This document shows positions 1 to 6,816 of a DNA stretch of 7,718 bases, in pieces. The DNA comes from an uncultured Prevotellaceae bacterium (GTDB lineage Bacteria; Bacteroidota; Bacteroidia; Bacteroidales; Bacteroidaceae). The notes under the pieces were generated by a model that saw only the letters and a program-made list of their open reading frames with translations, did no database searches and was not told where the DNA came from. Each line of letters opens with the position of its first letter. Positions within the stretch are counted from its first letter, which is position 1. Made by a program: the position numbers and the translations under genes. The stretch spans positions 1 through 7,718 of the forward strand of contig CAMJRQ010000052.1 in NCBI GenBank assembly GCA_946408305.1. The letters are read 5' to 3'.

Positions 1-198
1 TCTCAATTGCCCTAATTGTCGTTAGCTCCCCTCGCCATCCTCCCCGATTCATAAGTATTTTTTACCACTACGGCCTGCCCCTTCCGATTTCAGCCCCCCG
101 AAAACACAGGTGGAAAACGGTGAGAATCGGTGCGCCGCGGCTCGTTGCAATTAAAAACTCAAAATTCCAAATTCAAAAGTGCTTGAAAATCAATGCTT

Positions 199-209
199 CC
201 AAAATTTGG
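199..209. repeat. 11-bp palindrome CCAAAATTTGG
   Basis: CCAAA and TTTGG form a perfect inverted repeat around a single central A. It lies about 190 bp upstream of the GH3 promoter. It could be a regulator half-site pair, but in A+T-rich DNA a palindrome of this size may be chance. Confidence 0.3.
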
Positions 210-243
210 TTTTTCCTGAGCAAGCCGGGATTTTGGGCGAAAG

Positions 244-273
244 AACGTGTTCCTGGGGCCGGAACAACACGTT
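244..273. repeat. Bulged inverted repeat (potential hairpin)
   Basis: AACGTGTTCC at 244-253 can pair with GGAA at 261-264 and CACGTT at 268-273. This gives a 10-bp stem interrupted on one side by a 3-nt bulge (CAA, 265-267) and closed by a 7-nt loop. No T run follows on the + strand, so it is not a standard rho-independent terminator. It sits 7 nt before a second inverted repeat and about 120 bp upstream of the GH3 promoter. Function unknown: it may be a remnant of an interspersed repeat, a structured RNA, or an operator region. Confidence 0.45.
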
Positions 274-280
274 GCGTTGG

Positions 281-302
281 GCAAAACACCCCGTTGTTTT
301 GC
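281..302. repeat. 8-bp perfect inverted repeat (potential hairpin)
   Basis: GCAAAACA (281-288) and TGTTTTGC (295-302) are exact reverse complements separated by CCCCGT. The right arm contains TTGTTTTGC (294-302). That 9-mer recurs at 393-401, where it includes the -33 element of the GH3 promoter. Function unknown. Confidence 0.45.
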
Positions 303-396
303 TCAAAACCCTTGACCGTTTCGGTTCCGATCGAACTTTCCGTTAAAATAGAGACGCAAAAATGTAAACCTTTAGTCACATATTTGGGCCGCTTGT

Positions 397-427
397 TTTG
401 CCGCCTGCGGAAAAAAACGTAACTTTG
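397..427 (+). promoter_or_regulatory. Bacteroidota-type promoter for the GH3 gene
   Basis: TTTG at 397-400 is followed after exactly 19 bases by TAACTTTG at 420-427. This matches the Bacteroidota primary sigma-factor consensus (-33 TTTG, -7 TAnnTTTG). Transcription would begin a few bases after 427, leaving a leader of roughly 45-50 nt before the ATG at 481. The leader ends in an A-rich stretch (464-478) with no Shine-Dalgarno sequence, as is common in this phylum. The spacer contains a palindrome, CCGC-CT-GCGG (401-410), followed by seven A residues. That palindrome could bind a regulator directly over the promoter. Confidence 0.75.
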
Positions 428-480
428 TCCTCCGAAATCAACGAAACATAGTAATAACCTACGCAAAAAAAGAAAAAACG

Positions 481-2649
481 ATGAAGAAACTCCGTTCCCT
501 GACACTCCTCCTCGCCAGCGCCCTCTGCATGCACGTGGCCGCCCAGCAGGAGAAGTTCCCCTATCAAGACCCGTCGCTCTCGGCCGAGCAGCGCGCCGAG
601 GACCTGTGCAAGCGGCTGACGCTCGAGGAGAAAGTAGCGCTGCTGAAGTACGAGTCGCCCCGCATGCCCGAGAAGGGCCTGCCCCGCTTCAACTGGTGGA
701 ACGAGGCGCTCCACGGCGTGGGCCGCAACGGCAACGCCACCGTCTTCCCCATCACCATGGGCCTGGCCGCCACGTGGAACGACTCGCTCGTCCTGCGCTG
801 CTTCGACGCCGCCAGCACCGAAGCCCGCGCCAAGAACAACATTGCCCGCCACGAGGGCCACGAGAATGCCTGGTACCAGGGCCTCTCCTTCTGGACCCCC
901 AACATCAACATCTTCCGCGACCCGCGCTGGGGACGCGGCCAGGAGACCTACGGCGAAGACCCCTATCTGACGAGCCGCATGGGGCTGGCCGTGGTGCGCG
1001 GACTGCAGGGCCCCGACGGCCATCGCTACCAGAAGCTGCTGGCCTGCGGCAAGCACTTTGCCGTGCACAGCGGACCCGAATGGAGCCGCCATCGCCTCGA
1101 CATTCAGGACCTGCCCATGCGCGACCTCTACGAGACCTATCTGCCCGCCTTCAAGACCCTCGTCCAGGAGGGCAACGTGGCCGAAATCATGTGCGCCTAC
1201 CAGAGCTTCGACGGTGAGCCCTGCTGCGGCAACACGCGGCTGCTCACCCAGATTCTGCGCGACGAATGGGGCTACAAGGGCCTCGTCGTGAGCGACTGCT
1301 GGGCCGTCTACGACTTCTGGGAGCCCGGACGTCACAATTTCTCGGCCAACCAGGTGGACGGCGTATCGCATGCCGTGCGCGCCGGAACCGACCTCGAGTG
1401 TGGCCGTTCCTTCGGCGCACTCGTCGAGGGTGTGGAACAGGGCAAGATCACCGAGGCCGAGATAGACCGCAGCCTCAAGCGCGTCATGGCCGCCCGCTTC
1501 CGTCTGGGCGACATGGACGACGAGAAGCTCGTCGAGTGGAAGCAGATTCCGGCCTCCGTAGTCGACTGCCCCGGACACCGCCAGCTGGCCCTCGAGGCCG
1601 CACGCCAGAGCATCGTCCTGCTGCAGAACCGCAACGACCTGCTCCCCCTGAAGGCCGACCAGAAGCTGCTCGTCATCGGGCAGAATGCAGTGGACTCCAC
1701 CATGCAGTGGGGCAACTACAACGGCTTCCCCACCCACACCGTGACCATCCTCGAGGCCCTCAAGAAGAGCGCCTCGTCCGACCTCCAGTTCTTTGACTAT
1801 CCCCTCGTGCTGACCTACGAGCAGGCCGCCAAGGACTCGCTCGTCAAGTTCAGCGAGATGACGGCTGCCACCAGCCCCGAGACCCATGTGGTGGTCTTCG
1901 TGGGCGGCATCTCGCCCCACCTCGAGGGCGAGGAGATGCCCGTGAAGTATCCCGGCTTCCACGGCGGCGACCGCACCAGCATCGAGCTGCCCGACGCCCA
2001 GCGCGTGCTGCTCCGCAAGTTCCGCGACGCTGGCTACCGCGTGGTCTTCGTCAACTGCTCCGGCTCGGCCGTGGCACTGGAACCCGAGGCCAAATGGTGC
2101 GATGCCATCGTCCAGGCCTGGTATCCCGGACAGAGCGGCGGCACGGCCGTGGCCGACGTCCTCTATGGTCGCTACAACCCCTCGGGCAAACTGCCTGTCA
2201 CCTTCTACCGCAACACAGCCCAGCTGCCCGACTTCGAGGACTACCGCATGGCCGACCGCACGTATCGCTACATGACCGAGGAACCCCTCTGGCCGTTCGG
2301 CTTCGGACTGAGCTACACCACCTTCAAGGTGGACAAGGTGAAGTATCGCAAGGGCGTGCTCACAGCCCGCGTCACCAACCAGGGCAGCCGCGACGGAGCC
2401 GAGGTGGTGCAGGTATATCTGCGCCGTCCCGACGATGCCCAGGGCCCGCTGCGCACGCTCCGCGCCTTCCGCCGCGTCGAGGTGAAGGCCGGCCAGAGCG
2501 TCACCGTCGAAATCCCCATGGACGACAAGACCTTCGAATGGTGGAACCCGCAGACGAACACCATCACCGCCCTCCCCGGCCGCTTCGAGGTGATGGTGGG
2601 CACCAGCAGCCGCCCCGAGGACCTCAAGACGCTGCGCGTGGAGAGGTAA
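481..2649 (+). CDS. Exported GH3 glycosidase, BXL-type beta-xylosidase-like
   Basis: The 722-residue product is a retaining glycoside hydrolase family 3 enzyme that would remove terminal sugars from oligosaccharides. The signal peptide (about residues 1-21, with a K-K-x-R start, a Leu-rich core and likely cleavage near CMHVAA/QQ) lacks a lipobox, so a periplasmic location is likely. WWNEALHGVG (72-81) and FRDPRWGRGQETYGEDP (145-161) are typical of the xylosidase/arabinosidase (BXL) branch. KHF at 191-193 belongs to the sugar site. Asp272 in VVSDCW is the expected nucleophile. The acid/base Glu should be among Glu482-Glu485 (LEGEE), ahead of GGDRTSIELP (495-504). Residues about 626-710 form the fibronectin-III-like C-terminal domain. 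The length fits a GH3 enzyme without a PA14 insert. The family is secure; substrate (xyloside, glucoside or arabinoside) cannot be settled by reading. It has its own promoter and terminator, and no SusC/D genes are adjacent. Confidence 0.93.
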   Translation: MKKLRSLTLLLASALCMHVAAQQEKFPYQDPSLSAEQRAEDLCKRLTLEEKVALLKYESPRMPEKGLPRFNWWNEALHGVGRNGNATVFPITMGLAATWNDSLVLRCFDAASTEARAKNNIARHEGHENAWYQGLSFWTPNINIFRDPRWGRGQETYGEDPYLTSRMGLAVVRGLQGPDGHRYQKLLACGKHFAVHSGPEWSRHRLDIQDLPMRDLYETYLPAFKTLVQEGNVAEIMCAYQSFDGEPCCGNTRLLTQILRDEWGYKGLVVSDCWAVYDFWEPGRHNFSANQVDGVSHAVRAGTDLECGRSFGALVEGVEQGKITEAEIDRSLKRVMAARFRLGDMDDEKLVEWKQIPASVVDCPGHRQLALEAARQSIVLLQNRNDLLPLKADQKLLVIGQNAVDSTMQWGNYNGFPTHTVTILEALKKSASSDLQFFDYPLVLTYEQAAKDSLVKFSEMTAATSPETHVVVFVGGISPHLEGEEMPVKYPGFHGGDRTSIELPDAQRVLLRKFRDAGYRVVFVNCSGSAVALEPEAKWCDAIVQAWYPGQSGGTAVADVLYGRYNPSGKLPVTFYRNTAQLPDFEDYRMADRTYRYMTEEPLWPFGFGLSYTTFKVDKVKYRKGVLTARVTNQGSRDGAEVVQVYLRRPDDAQGPLRTLRAFRRVEVKAGQSVTVEIPMDDKTFEWWNPQTNTITALPGRFEVMVGTSSRPEDLKTLRVER

Positions 2650-2679
2650 CCCCGGACGGTTCCCCCGACCCGAACAAAC

Positions 2680-2736
2680 AAAAAAACGCTCCCCCTGCTC
2701 GCCCGAAAAAGGCGGCAGGGGGAGCGCTGTTTTTTT
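2680..2736. terminator. Bidirectional rho-independent terminator
   Basis: CGCTCCCCCTGC (2687-2698) and GCAGGGGGAGCG (2715-2726) form a perfect 12-bp stem. Inside it, CGCC (2700-2703) pairs with GGCG (2711-2714) around the loop CGAAAAA, with a single bulged T at 2699. Seven A residues precede the stem (2680-2686) and seven T residues follow shortly after it (2730-2736), so both strands give a hairpin followed by a U run. It lies between the convergent stop codons of the GH3 and DUF5020 genes and probably ends both transcripts. Confidence 0.9.
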
Positions 2737-2755
2737 ATCGGCGGCAGCCCTGGGC

Positions 2756-3508
2756 TTACTTCATCGTCCACTTCACCGCCAGGGTGGGGTTCCAGAAGAA
2801 GGTGCGGCCGGTGGCCGAGGTGGGGTGGATGAAGTTGTTGCTCAGCTCCCACTCCGTGCCCACGCTCAGGTTCGTCTTGCGTCCGCGGCGCAGGCTATTC
2901 AGGTTGTACCACAGCTGCGGCTCCGACTGCATCGTCACGTTGTAGTCGCCGTCGGCCTTGCGGTTGCGCCAGAAATCGATGTAGCCCGAGAAGGTGAACA
3001 TGTCGCGCTGCCCGAAGGTGATGCCCCACACGCCCGTCAGCTGCCACGAGGCATAGGCCCGGGCGCCGTGGTTGCCGTGGAAGTATTGCTTGAAGAGCGC
3101 CTGAATGCTCCAGGTGCGGCGGAAATCGCTGCTGGCCCAGTTGTAGGCCGGGCCGACGAGCGCAGCGTGCTGGAACTGGCTGCTCCAGGCATCCTCGCGC
3201 CCCGTGGTCAGTCCGCCGTTGTATTCGCCGTGGATGTGCAGCCCGCGCCATCCCAGCCGGAACTCGCGCGAGAATTCCATGTAGACCCCCTTCATGCCGT
3301 GGCTGTAGAAGTCCAGGTCGATGAAGTAGAAGATATTGCCCAGGCGGTCGGGCCGAAACTGCTCGAAGGTGGCCGTCACGTTCGGACGGTCGTTCTCCGA
3401 GTTCGGGTTGGTCTTGCGCCCCAGGTCGTAGTGGGCCTGGATGTTCACCTGAGCCGAGGCAACCATCGAGGCAGCCAGCAGTAGGGAGGAAAGTACTGTT
3501 TTCTTCAT
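2756..3508 (-). CDS. DUF5020 family, Tsx-like outer-membrane beta-barrel protein
   Basis: The 250-residue product begins with a clear signal peptide (MKKTVLSSLL, then a hydrophobic stretch and VASA/Q, cleavage after about residue 19). The mature part alternates polar and aromatic residues, as in beta strands. Examples are NIFYFIDLDFYSHGMKGVYM (58-77), WSIQALFKQYF (133-143) and FTFSGYIDFW (171-180). I recognise this as the Bacteroidota DUF5020 family, which is related to Tsx-type nucleoside channel proteins. The outer-membrane location is well supported; transport of nucleosides is only an inference. The start was chosen at 3508 because the signal peptide follows it directly and a promoter lies just upstream. 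An in-frame extension to 3703 would run into hisG and bury the signal peptide. The chain ends in KWTMK rather than the terminal aromatic residue usual for barrel proteins. It is convergent with the GH3 gene and divergent from hisG. Confidence 0.85.
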   Translation of the reverse strand: MKKTVLSSLLLAASMVASAQVNIQAHYDLGRKTNPNSENDRPNVTATFEQFRPDRLGNIFYFIDLDFYSHGMKGVYMEFSREFRLGWRGLHIHGEYNGGLTTGREDAWSSQFQHAALVGPAYNWASSDFRRTWSIQALFKQYFHGNHGARAYASWQLTGVWGITFGQRDMFTFSGYIDFWRNRKADGDYNVTMQSEPQLWYNLNSLRRGRKTNLSVGTEWELSNNFIHPTSATGRTFFWNPTLAVKWTMK

Positions 3509-3527
3509 AAATTGTGGATTTGAGCGG

Positions 3528-3535
3528 CAAAGATA
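3528..3535 (-). promoter_or_regulatory. -7 element of the DUF5020 gene promoter
   Basis: On the minus strand this reads TATCTTTG, a perfect TAnnTTTG box. It would place transcription start roughly 15 nt before the ATG at 3508, giving a very short leader. No good TTTG -33 box lies 19-21 bases upstream; that position overlaps the region just before the hisG -7 box. It is one arm of a 9-bp inverted repeat with the hisG box. Confidence 0.65.
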
Positions 3536-3558
3536 CACCTTTATTCTCAAAATCTTCG

Positions 3559-3566
3559 TATCTTTG
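3559..3566 (+). promoter_or_regulatory. -7 element of the his operon promoter
   Basis: TATCTTTG is a perfect Bacteroidota -7 box. The predicted transcript starts only about 12-15 nt before the hisG ATG at 3585, so there is no room for a leader-peptide attenuator or a riboswitch. Control would have to act at initiation or on the enzymes. No clear TTTG -33 motif is seen at the usual distance; that position falls beside the opposing -7 box (3528-3535). Confidence 0.68.
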
Positions 3567-3584
3567 TAACCAAATTTAGAGAAA

Positions 3585-4436
3585 ATGTTACGAATTGCAG
3601 TACAGTCTAAGGGTCGCCTGAACGAAGACACCATGGCCCTGCTGGCCGAGGCCGGCATCAAGGTGAGCAGCAGCAAGCGCACTTTGCTCGTGCAGAGCAG
3701 CAATTTCCCCGTGGAGATTCTCTATCTGCGCGACGACGACATCCCCCAGAGCGTAGCCACGGGCGTGGCCGACCTGGGCATCGTGGGGCTGAACGAGTTT
3801 GAGGAACTCCAGGAGGACGCCCGCATCGTGCGGCCCCTGGGCTTCAGCCGCTGCCGCCTCTCGCTGGCCATCCCCAAGAACACCCCCTATCCCGGCCTCA
3901 GCTGGTTCGAGGGACGCAAGGTGGCCACCTCGTATCCCGGCATCCTGAGCCGCTTCATGCAGGAACACCATATCAAGGCCGACATACACGTCATCACCGG
4001 TTCGGTGGAGATCAGCCCCGGCATAGGGCTCTCCGACGCCATCTTCGACATCGTCAGCAGCGGCAGCACGCTCGTCAGCAACAACCTGGCCGAGGTGGAG
4101 ACCGTCATGCAGAGCGAGGCCGTGCTGATAGGCAACCGCAACCTCGACGCCCAGAAACAGGCCGAGCTCGACGAACTGCTCTTCCGCATCGAAGCCGTAA
4201 AGGCAGCAGAGGACAAGAAGTACGTCCTCATGAACGTGCCCACCGACCGCGTGCCGCAGGTGGTGAGCATCCTGCCCGGAGCCAAGAGCCCCACCGTGAT
4301 GCCTCTGGCCACCGAGGGCTGGAGCTCCGTCCACACCGTCATCGACGAGAAACGCTTCTGGGAGATTATCCGCCAGCTGAAGGAGCTGGGCGCACAGGGC
4401 ATCCTGGTGGTGCCCATCGAGAAAATGATTCCCTAA
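3585..4436 (+). CDS. hisG: ATP phosphoribosyltransferase, long form (HisG)
   Basis: This enzyme carries out the first, committed step of histidine synthesis: ATP plus PRPP gives phosphoribosyl-ATP and pyrophosphate, in the cytoplasm. The 283-residue length and sequence fit the long (HisG-L) form. The N-terminal catalytic part (about 1-205) begins MLRIAVQSKGRLNEDT and carries the PRPP-binding loop DIVSSGSTL (155-163). The C-terminal part (about 206-283, with NVPTDRVPQVVSILPGAKSP at 217-236 and ILVVPIEKMIP at the end) is the regulatory domain through which histidine inhibits long-form enzymes. A HisZ partner should therefore not be needed. It is the first gene of the operon, 15 nt ahead of hisD. 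The ATG lies just downstream of a good -7 box in an A-rich context without Shine-Dalgarno. No catalytic oddity was seen. Confidence 0.97.
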   Translation: MLRIAVQSKGRLNEDTMALLAEAGIKVSSSKRTLLVQSSNFPVEILYLRDDDIPQSVATGVADLGIVGLNEFEELQEDARIVRPLGFSRCRLSLAIPKNTPYPGLSWFEGRKVATSYPGILSRFMQEHHIKADIHVITGSVEISPGIGLSDAIFDIVSSGSTLVSNNLAEVETVMQSEAVLIGNRNLDAQKQAELDELLFRIEAVKAAEDKKYVLMNVPTDRVPQVVSILPGAKSPTVMPLATEGWSSVHTVIDEKRFWEIIRQLKELGAQGILVVPIEKMIP

Positions 4437-4451
4437 CGACCCCTTGATGAA

Positions 4452-5762
4452 ATGAAGATTCACAGATATCCCGCCGAGGAGGAACTTTCCAGCCTGCTGC
4501 GACGCCCCACCCGCGACGCTGCCGACCTGAACGCCACCGTGGCCGCTGTGCTGGCTGACGTGCGCGAGCAGGGCGACGAAGCCGTGCGCCGCTACGAGCG
4601 ACAGTTTGACCACGTAGAGCTCGCCAGCCTGGCCGTCACCGACGAGGAAATGGACCAGGCCGAGGCAGTCGTAGACACCGCGCTGAAAGAGTCCATCCGT
4701 CTGGCCCACCGCAACATAGCAAAGTTCCACGAGGCCCAGCGGCTGGAATGCAAGAAGGTGGAGGTCACCGAGGGCGTCACCTGCTGGCAGCAGGCCGTGG
4801 CCATCGAGCGCGTGGGCCTCTACATCCCTGGCGGCACGGCGCCCCTCTTCAGCACCGTCCTCATGCTGGCCACCCCGGCCCGCATTGCCGGCTGCCAGGA
4901 GATAGTCCTCTGCACCCCGCCGCGAAGCGATGGCTCGGTAAACCCCGCCATACTGGTGGCTGCCCGCACGGCCGGCGTGAGCCGCATCTTCAAGATTGGC
5001 GGTGTGCAGGCCATCGGTGCCATGGCCTACGGAACCGAGTCGGTGCCCCGCGTCTACAAAATCTTCGGCCCTGGCAACCAGTTCGTCACCTGTGCCAAAC
5101 AGCAGGTGAGCCTCTCCGACGTGGCCATCGACATGCCCGCCGGACCCAGCGAGGTGGAGGTCTTGGCCGACGAGACAAGCCGCCCCGACTTCGTGGCCGC
5201 CGACCTGCTCAGCCAGGCCGAGCATGGGCGCGACAGTCAGGTGCTGCTCCTGACCACCAGCGAGCGCCTCATAGCCCAGGTGGAGGCAGAGGTGGAGCGT
5301 CAGCTCTCCGTCCTGCCGCGCCGCGAGATTGCCGCAGAGGCACTGAGCCACAGCAAGATAATCTTGGTACGCGACGACAATGAGATGATGCGCATCACCA
5401 ACCTCTATGCCCCCGAGCACCTCATCATCGAGACCCGCAACTACATGGAACTGGCCGCCCGCGTGAAGAACGCCGGAAGCGTCTTCCTGGGCCCTCTCAC
5501 CCCCGAGAGCGCCGGCGACTATGCCAGCGGCACGAACCACACCCTGCCCACCAATGGCTACGCCCGTGCTTACAGCGGCGTCAACCTGGACAGCTTCATC
5601 CGCAAAATCACCTTCCAGCACATCACCCCCCAGGGCATCCGCGCCATAGGTCCGGCCGTGGAGACGATGGCCGCAGCCGAACAGCTCGACGCCCACCGCA
5701 ATGCCATGAGCCTCCGACTGGCACAGACGGCCGAGGGAACGACCAACGAAGCAACGCTATGA
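4452..5762 (+). CDS. hisD: Histidinol dehydrogenase (HisD)
   Basis: HisD oxidises L-histidinol to L-histidinal and then to L-histidine with two NAD+, the last two steps of the pathway. The protein has 436 residues, close to the family norm. Numbering is shifted by four from my recollection of the E. coli enzyme, and all key residues are present. The zinc ligands are Gln255 and His258 (SQAEHG), Asp356 ([10 protein letters not shown]) and His415 (LDAHR). The catalytic pair is Glu322-His323 (APEHL). The family signature [15 protein letters not shown] spans 226-240, and the nucleotide-binding region includes [15 protein letters not shown] (125-139) and FGPGNQFVT (205-213). It follows hisG by 15 nt. 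Its TGA overlaps the hisC start in ATGA, which suggests translational coupling. Confidence 0.98.
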   Translation: MKIHRYPAEEELSSLLRRPTRDAADLNATVAAVLADVREQGDEAVRRYERQFDHVELASLAVTDEEMDQAEAVVDTALKESIRLAHRNIAKFHEAQRLECKKVEVTEGVTCWQQAVAIERVGLYIPGGTAPLFSTVLMLATPARIAGCQEIVLCTPPRSDGSVNPAILVAARTAGVSRIFKIGGVQAIGAMAYGTESVPRVYKIFGPGNQFVTCAKQQVSLSDVAIDMPAGPSEVEVLADETSRPDFVAADLLSQAEHGRDSQVLLLTTSERLIAQVEAEVERQLSVLPRREIAAEALSHSKIILVRDDNEMMRITNLYAPEHLIIETRNYMELAARVKNAGSVFLGPLTPESAGDYASGTNHTLPTNGYARAYSGVNLDSFIRKITFQHITPQGIRAIGPAVETMAAAEQLDAHRNAMSLRLAQTAEGTTNEATL

Positions 5763-6802
5763 AAGCAGAACTGAAAGACCTCGTGCGGCCCAATATCTGG
5801 GCGCTGAAGCCCTACAGCTGTGCCCGCGACGAATTCAAGGGCATGCCGGCCAGCGTCTTCCTCGACGCCAACGAGAGCCCCTACAACGGCCCCATCAATC
5901 GCTATCCCGACCCGCTCCAGGAACAGCTCAAGGCGCGCCTCGCCGAGCTGAAGGACGTGCCCGCCGGGAGCATCTTCCTGGGCAACGGCAGTGACGAAGC
6001 CATCGACCTGGTCTACCGTGTCTTCTGCCGCCCGCGGGTGGACAATGTGGTGGCCATCGAGCCCACCTACGGCATGTATCGCGTGGCGGCCGGCATAAAC
6101 GATGTCGAGTATCGGCCCGTGTTGCTCGACGAGCATTTCCAACTCAGCGCCGACCGCCTTCTCGCTGCCGCCGACGAGCACACCAAGGTCATCTGGATCT
6201 GCTCGCCCAACAACCCCACGGGCAACGACATGCTGCGCGATGAGATGGTCAAGGTCATCCAGACCTTCCCCGGCATCGTGGTGGTCGACGAGGCCTATTC
6301 CGACTTCTCCCAGCAGGAGCCCCTGCGCTTCTATGCCGCCAAGCTGCCCAACCTCATCGTGCTCAACACGCTTTCCAAGGCCTGGGCTTCGGCCGGCGCG
6401 CGTCTGGGCATGGCCTTTGCCAACGCCGACATCATCCGGCTGTTCAACAAGGTGAAGTATCCCTACAACGTGAACAGCCTCACACAGGAATATGCTCTGA
6501 AACTGCTTGCCGAACCGGAGAAGGTGGAGCGGTGGGTGGCACAGATAAAGCGCGAGCGCCTCCATCTGCTACCCGCCCTGGCCGAGCTGCCCCTTTGTCA
6601 GCAGCTCTATCCCACGGCAGCCAACTTCGTCCTCATCCGCGTCTCCGATGCCGACCGCATCTATCGCTATCTGGTGGAGCGCGGCATCGTGGTCAGGAAC
6701 CGGAGCCGCGTGGAGCTCTGCGGAAACTGCCTGCGCATCACCATCGGCACGCCCCAGGAGAACAACACACTGCTGGGCGCGCTCCGACAATTCAAACCCT
6801 GA
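5759..6802 (+). CDS. hisC: Histidinol-phosphate aminotransferase (HisC)
   Basis: HisC is a PLP-dependent fold-type I aminotransferase that converts imidazole-acetol phosphate and glutamate to histidinol phosphate and 2-oxoglutarate. The 347-residue protein has the expected order of motifs: LDANESPYN (35-43), GNGSDEAID (75-83), the PLP ring-contact segment CSPNNPTGN (148-156), [10 protein letters not shown] (174-183) with Asp177 and Tyr180, and the Schiff-base lysine Lys207 in [15 protein letters not shown]. Near the end are [13 protein letters not shown] (231-243) and LRITIGT with Arg326, the expected substrate-carboxylate ligand. Some HisC-like enzymes also accept aromatic amino acids, but the his-operon context makes histidine synthesis the main role. 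Its ATG overlaps the hisD stop by 4 nt, and hisB begins 14 nt after its stop. Confidence 0.97.
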   Translation: MKAELKDLVRPNIWALKPYSCARDEFKGMPASVFLDANESPYNGPINRYPDPLQEQLKARLAELKDVPAGSIFLGNGSDEAIDLVYRVFCRPRVDNVVAIEPTYGMYRVAAGINDVEYRPVLLDEHFQLSADRLLAAADEHTKVIWICSPNNPTGNDMLRDEMVKVIQTFPGIVVVDEAYSDFSQQEPLRFYAAKLPNLIVLNTLSKAWASAGARLGMAFANADIIRLFNKVKYPYNVNSLTQEYALKLLAEPEKVERWVAQIKRERLHLLPALAELPLCQQLYPTAANFVLIRVSDADRIYRYLVERGIVVRNRSRVELCGNCLRITIGTPQENNTLLGALRQFKP

Positions 6803-6816
6803 CTCTCCCCCCAGCA

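Larger units (their letters stand above)
1..395. other. Intergenic region with no convincing gene
   Basis: This stretch holds no gene I can support. It is richer in A+T and in homopolymer runs than the coding DNA that follows. One forward frame is open from position 3 to a stop at 420-422, but its translation has no recognisable domain and is rich in Lys, Ser and Cys. The reverse strand is also open over much of the same stretch. What can be seen are short symmetric elements: an 11-bp palindrome at 199-209 and two adjacent hairpins at 244-273 and 281-302. No rho-independent terminator for an upstream gene and no tRNA-like fold was seen. The first 120 bases are pyrimidine-rich and otherwise featureless. 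Confidence 0.6.

Noticed and set aside
1..52. Possible start of a leftward gene, ATG at 52 on the minus strand, open to the edge
   Set aside because: Only 17 codons are visible, with no supporting promoter or recognisable sequence.
3..422. Forward frame open from near the window edge to 422, about 139 codons, with a possible GTG start at 120
   Set aside because: There is no recognisable domain, the composition is unlike the neighbouring genes, the reverse strand is also open here, and the stop codon lies inside the GH3 promoter -7 box. I treat it as chance.
376..1962. Long reverse-strand open frame (about 528 codons) opposite the GH3 gene
   Set aside because: It mirrors the GH3 codon pattern: the sense gene rarely uses the codons that would give stops in this antisense frame. 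Its translation is low-complexity (Gly, Ala, Val, Leu, His, Glu), and the sense strand has clear family motifs.
3509..3703. N-terminal extension of the DUF5020 gene to a start at 3703
   Set aside because: It would overlap hisG, run through both promoter boxes, and place the signal peptide in the middle of the protein.
3588..5696. Very long reverse-strand open frame (about 702 codons) opposite hisG and hisD
   Set aside because: It is an antisense by-product of G+C-rich codon use in two unmistakable his genes. It crosses their intergenic gap and shows no domain of its own.
5759..5762. hisD/hisC ATGA overlap as a possible frameshift
   Set aside because: Both proteins are full length with intact ends; a 4-nt overlap is ordinary translational coupling in operons.
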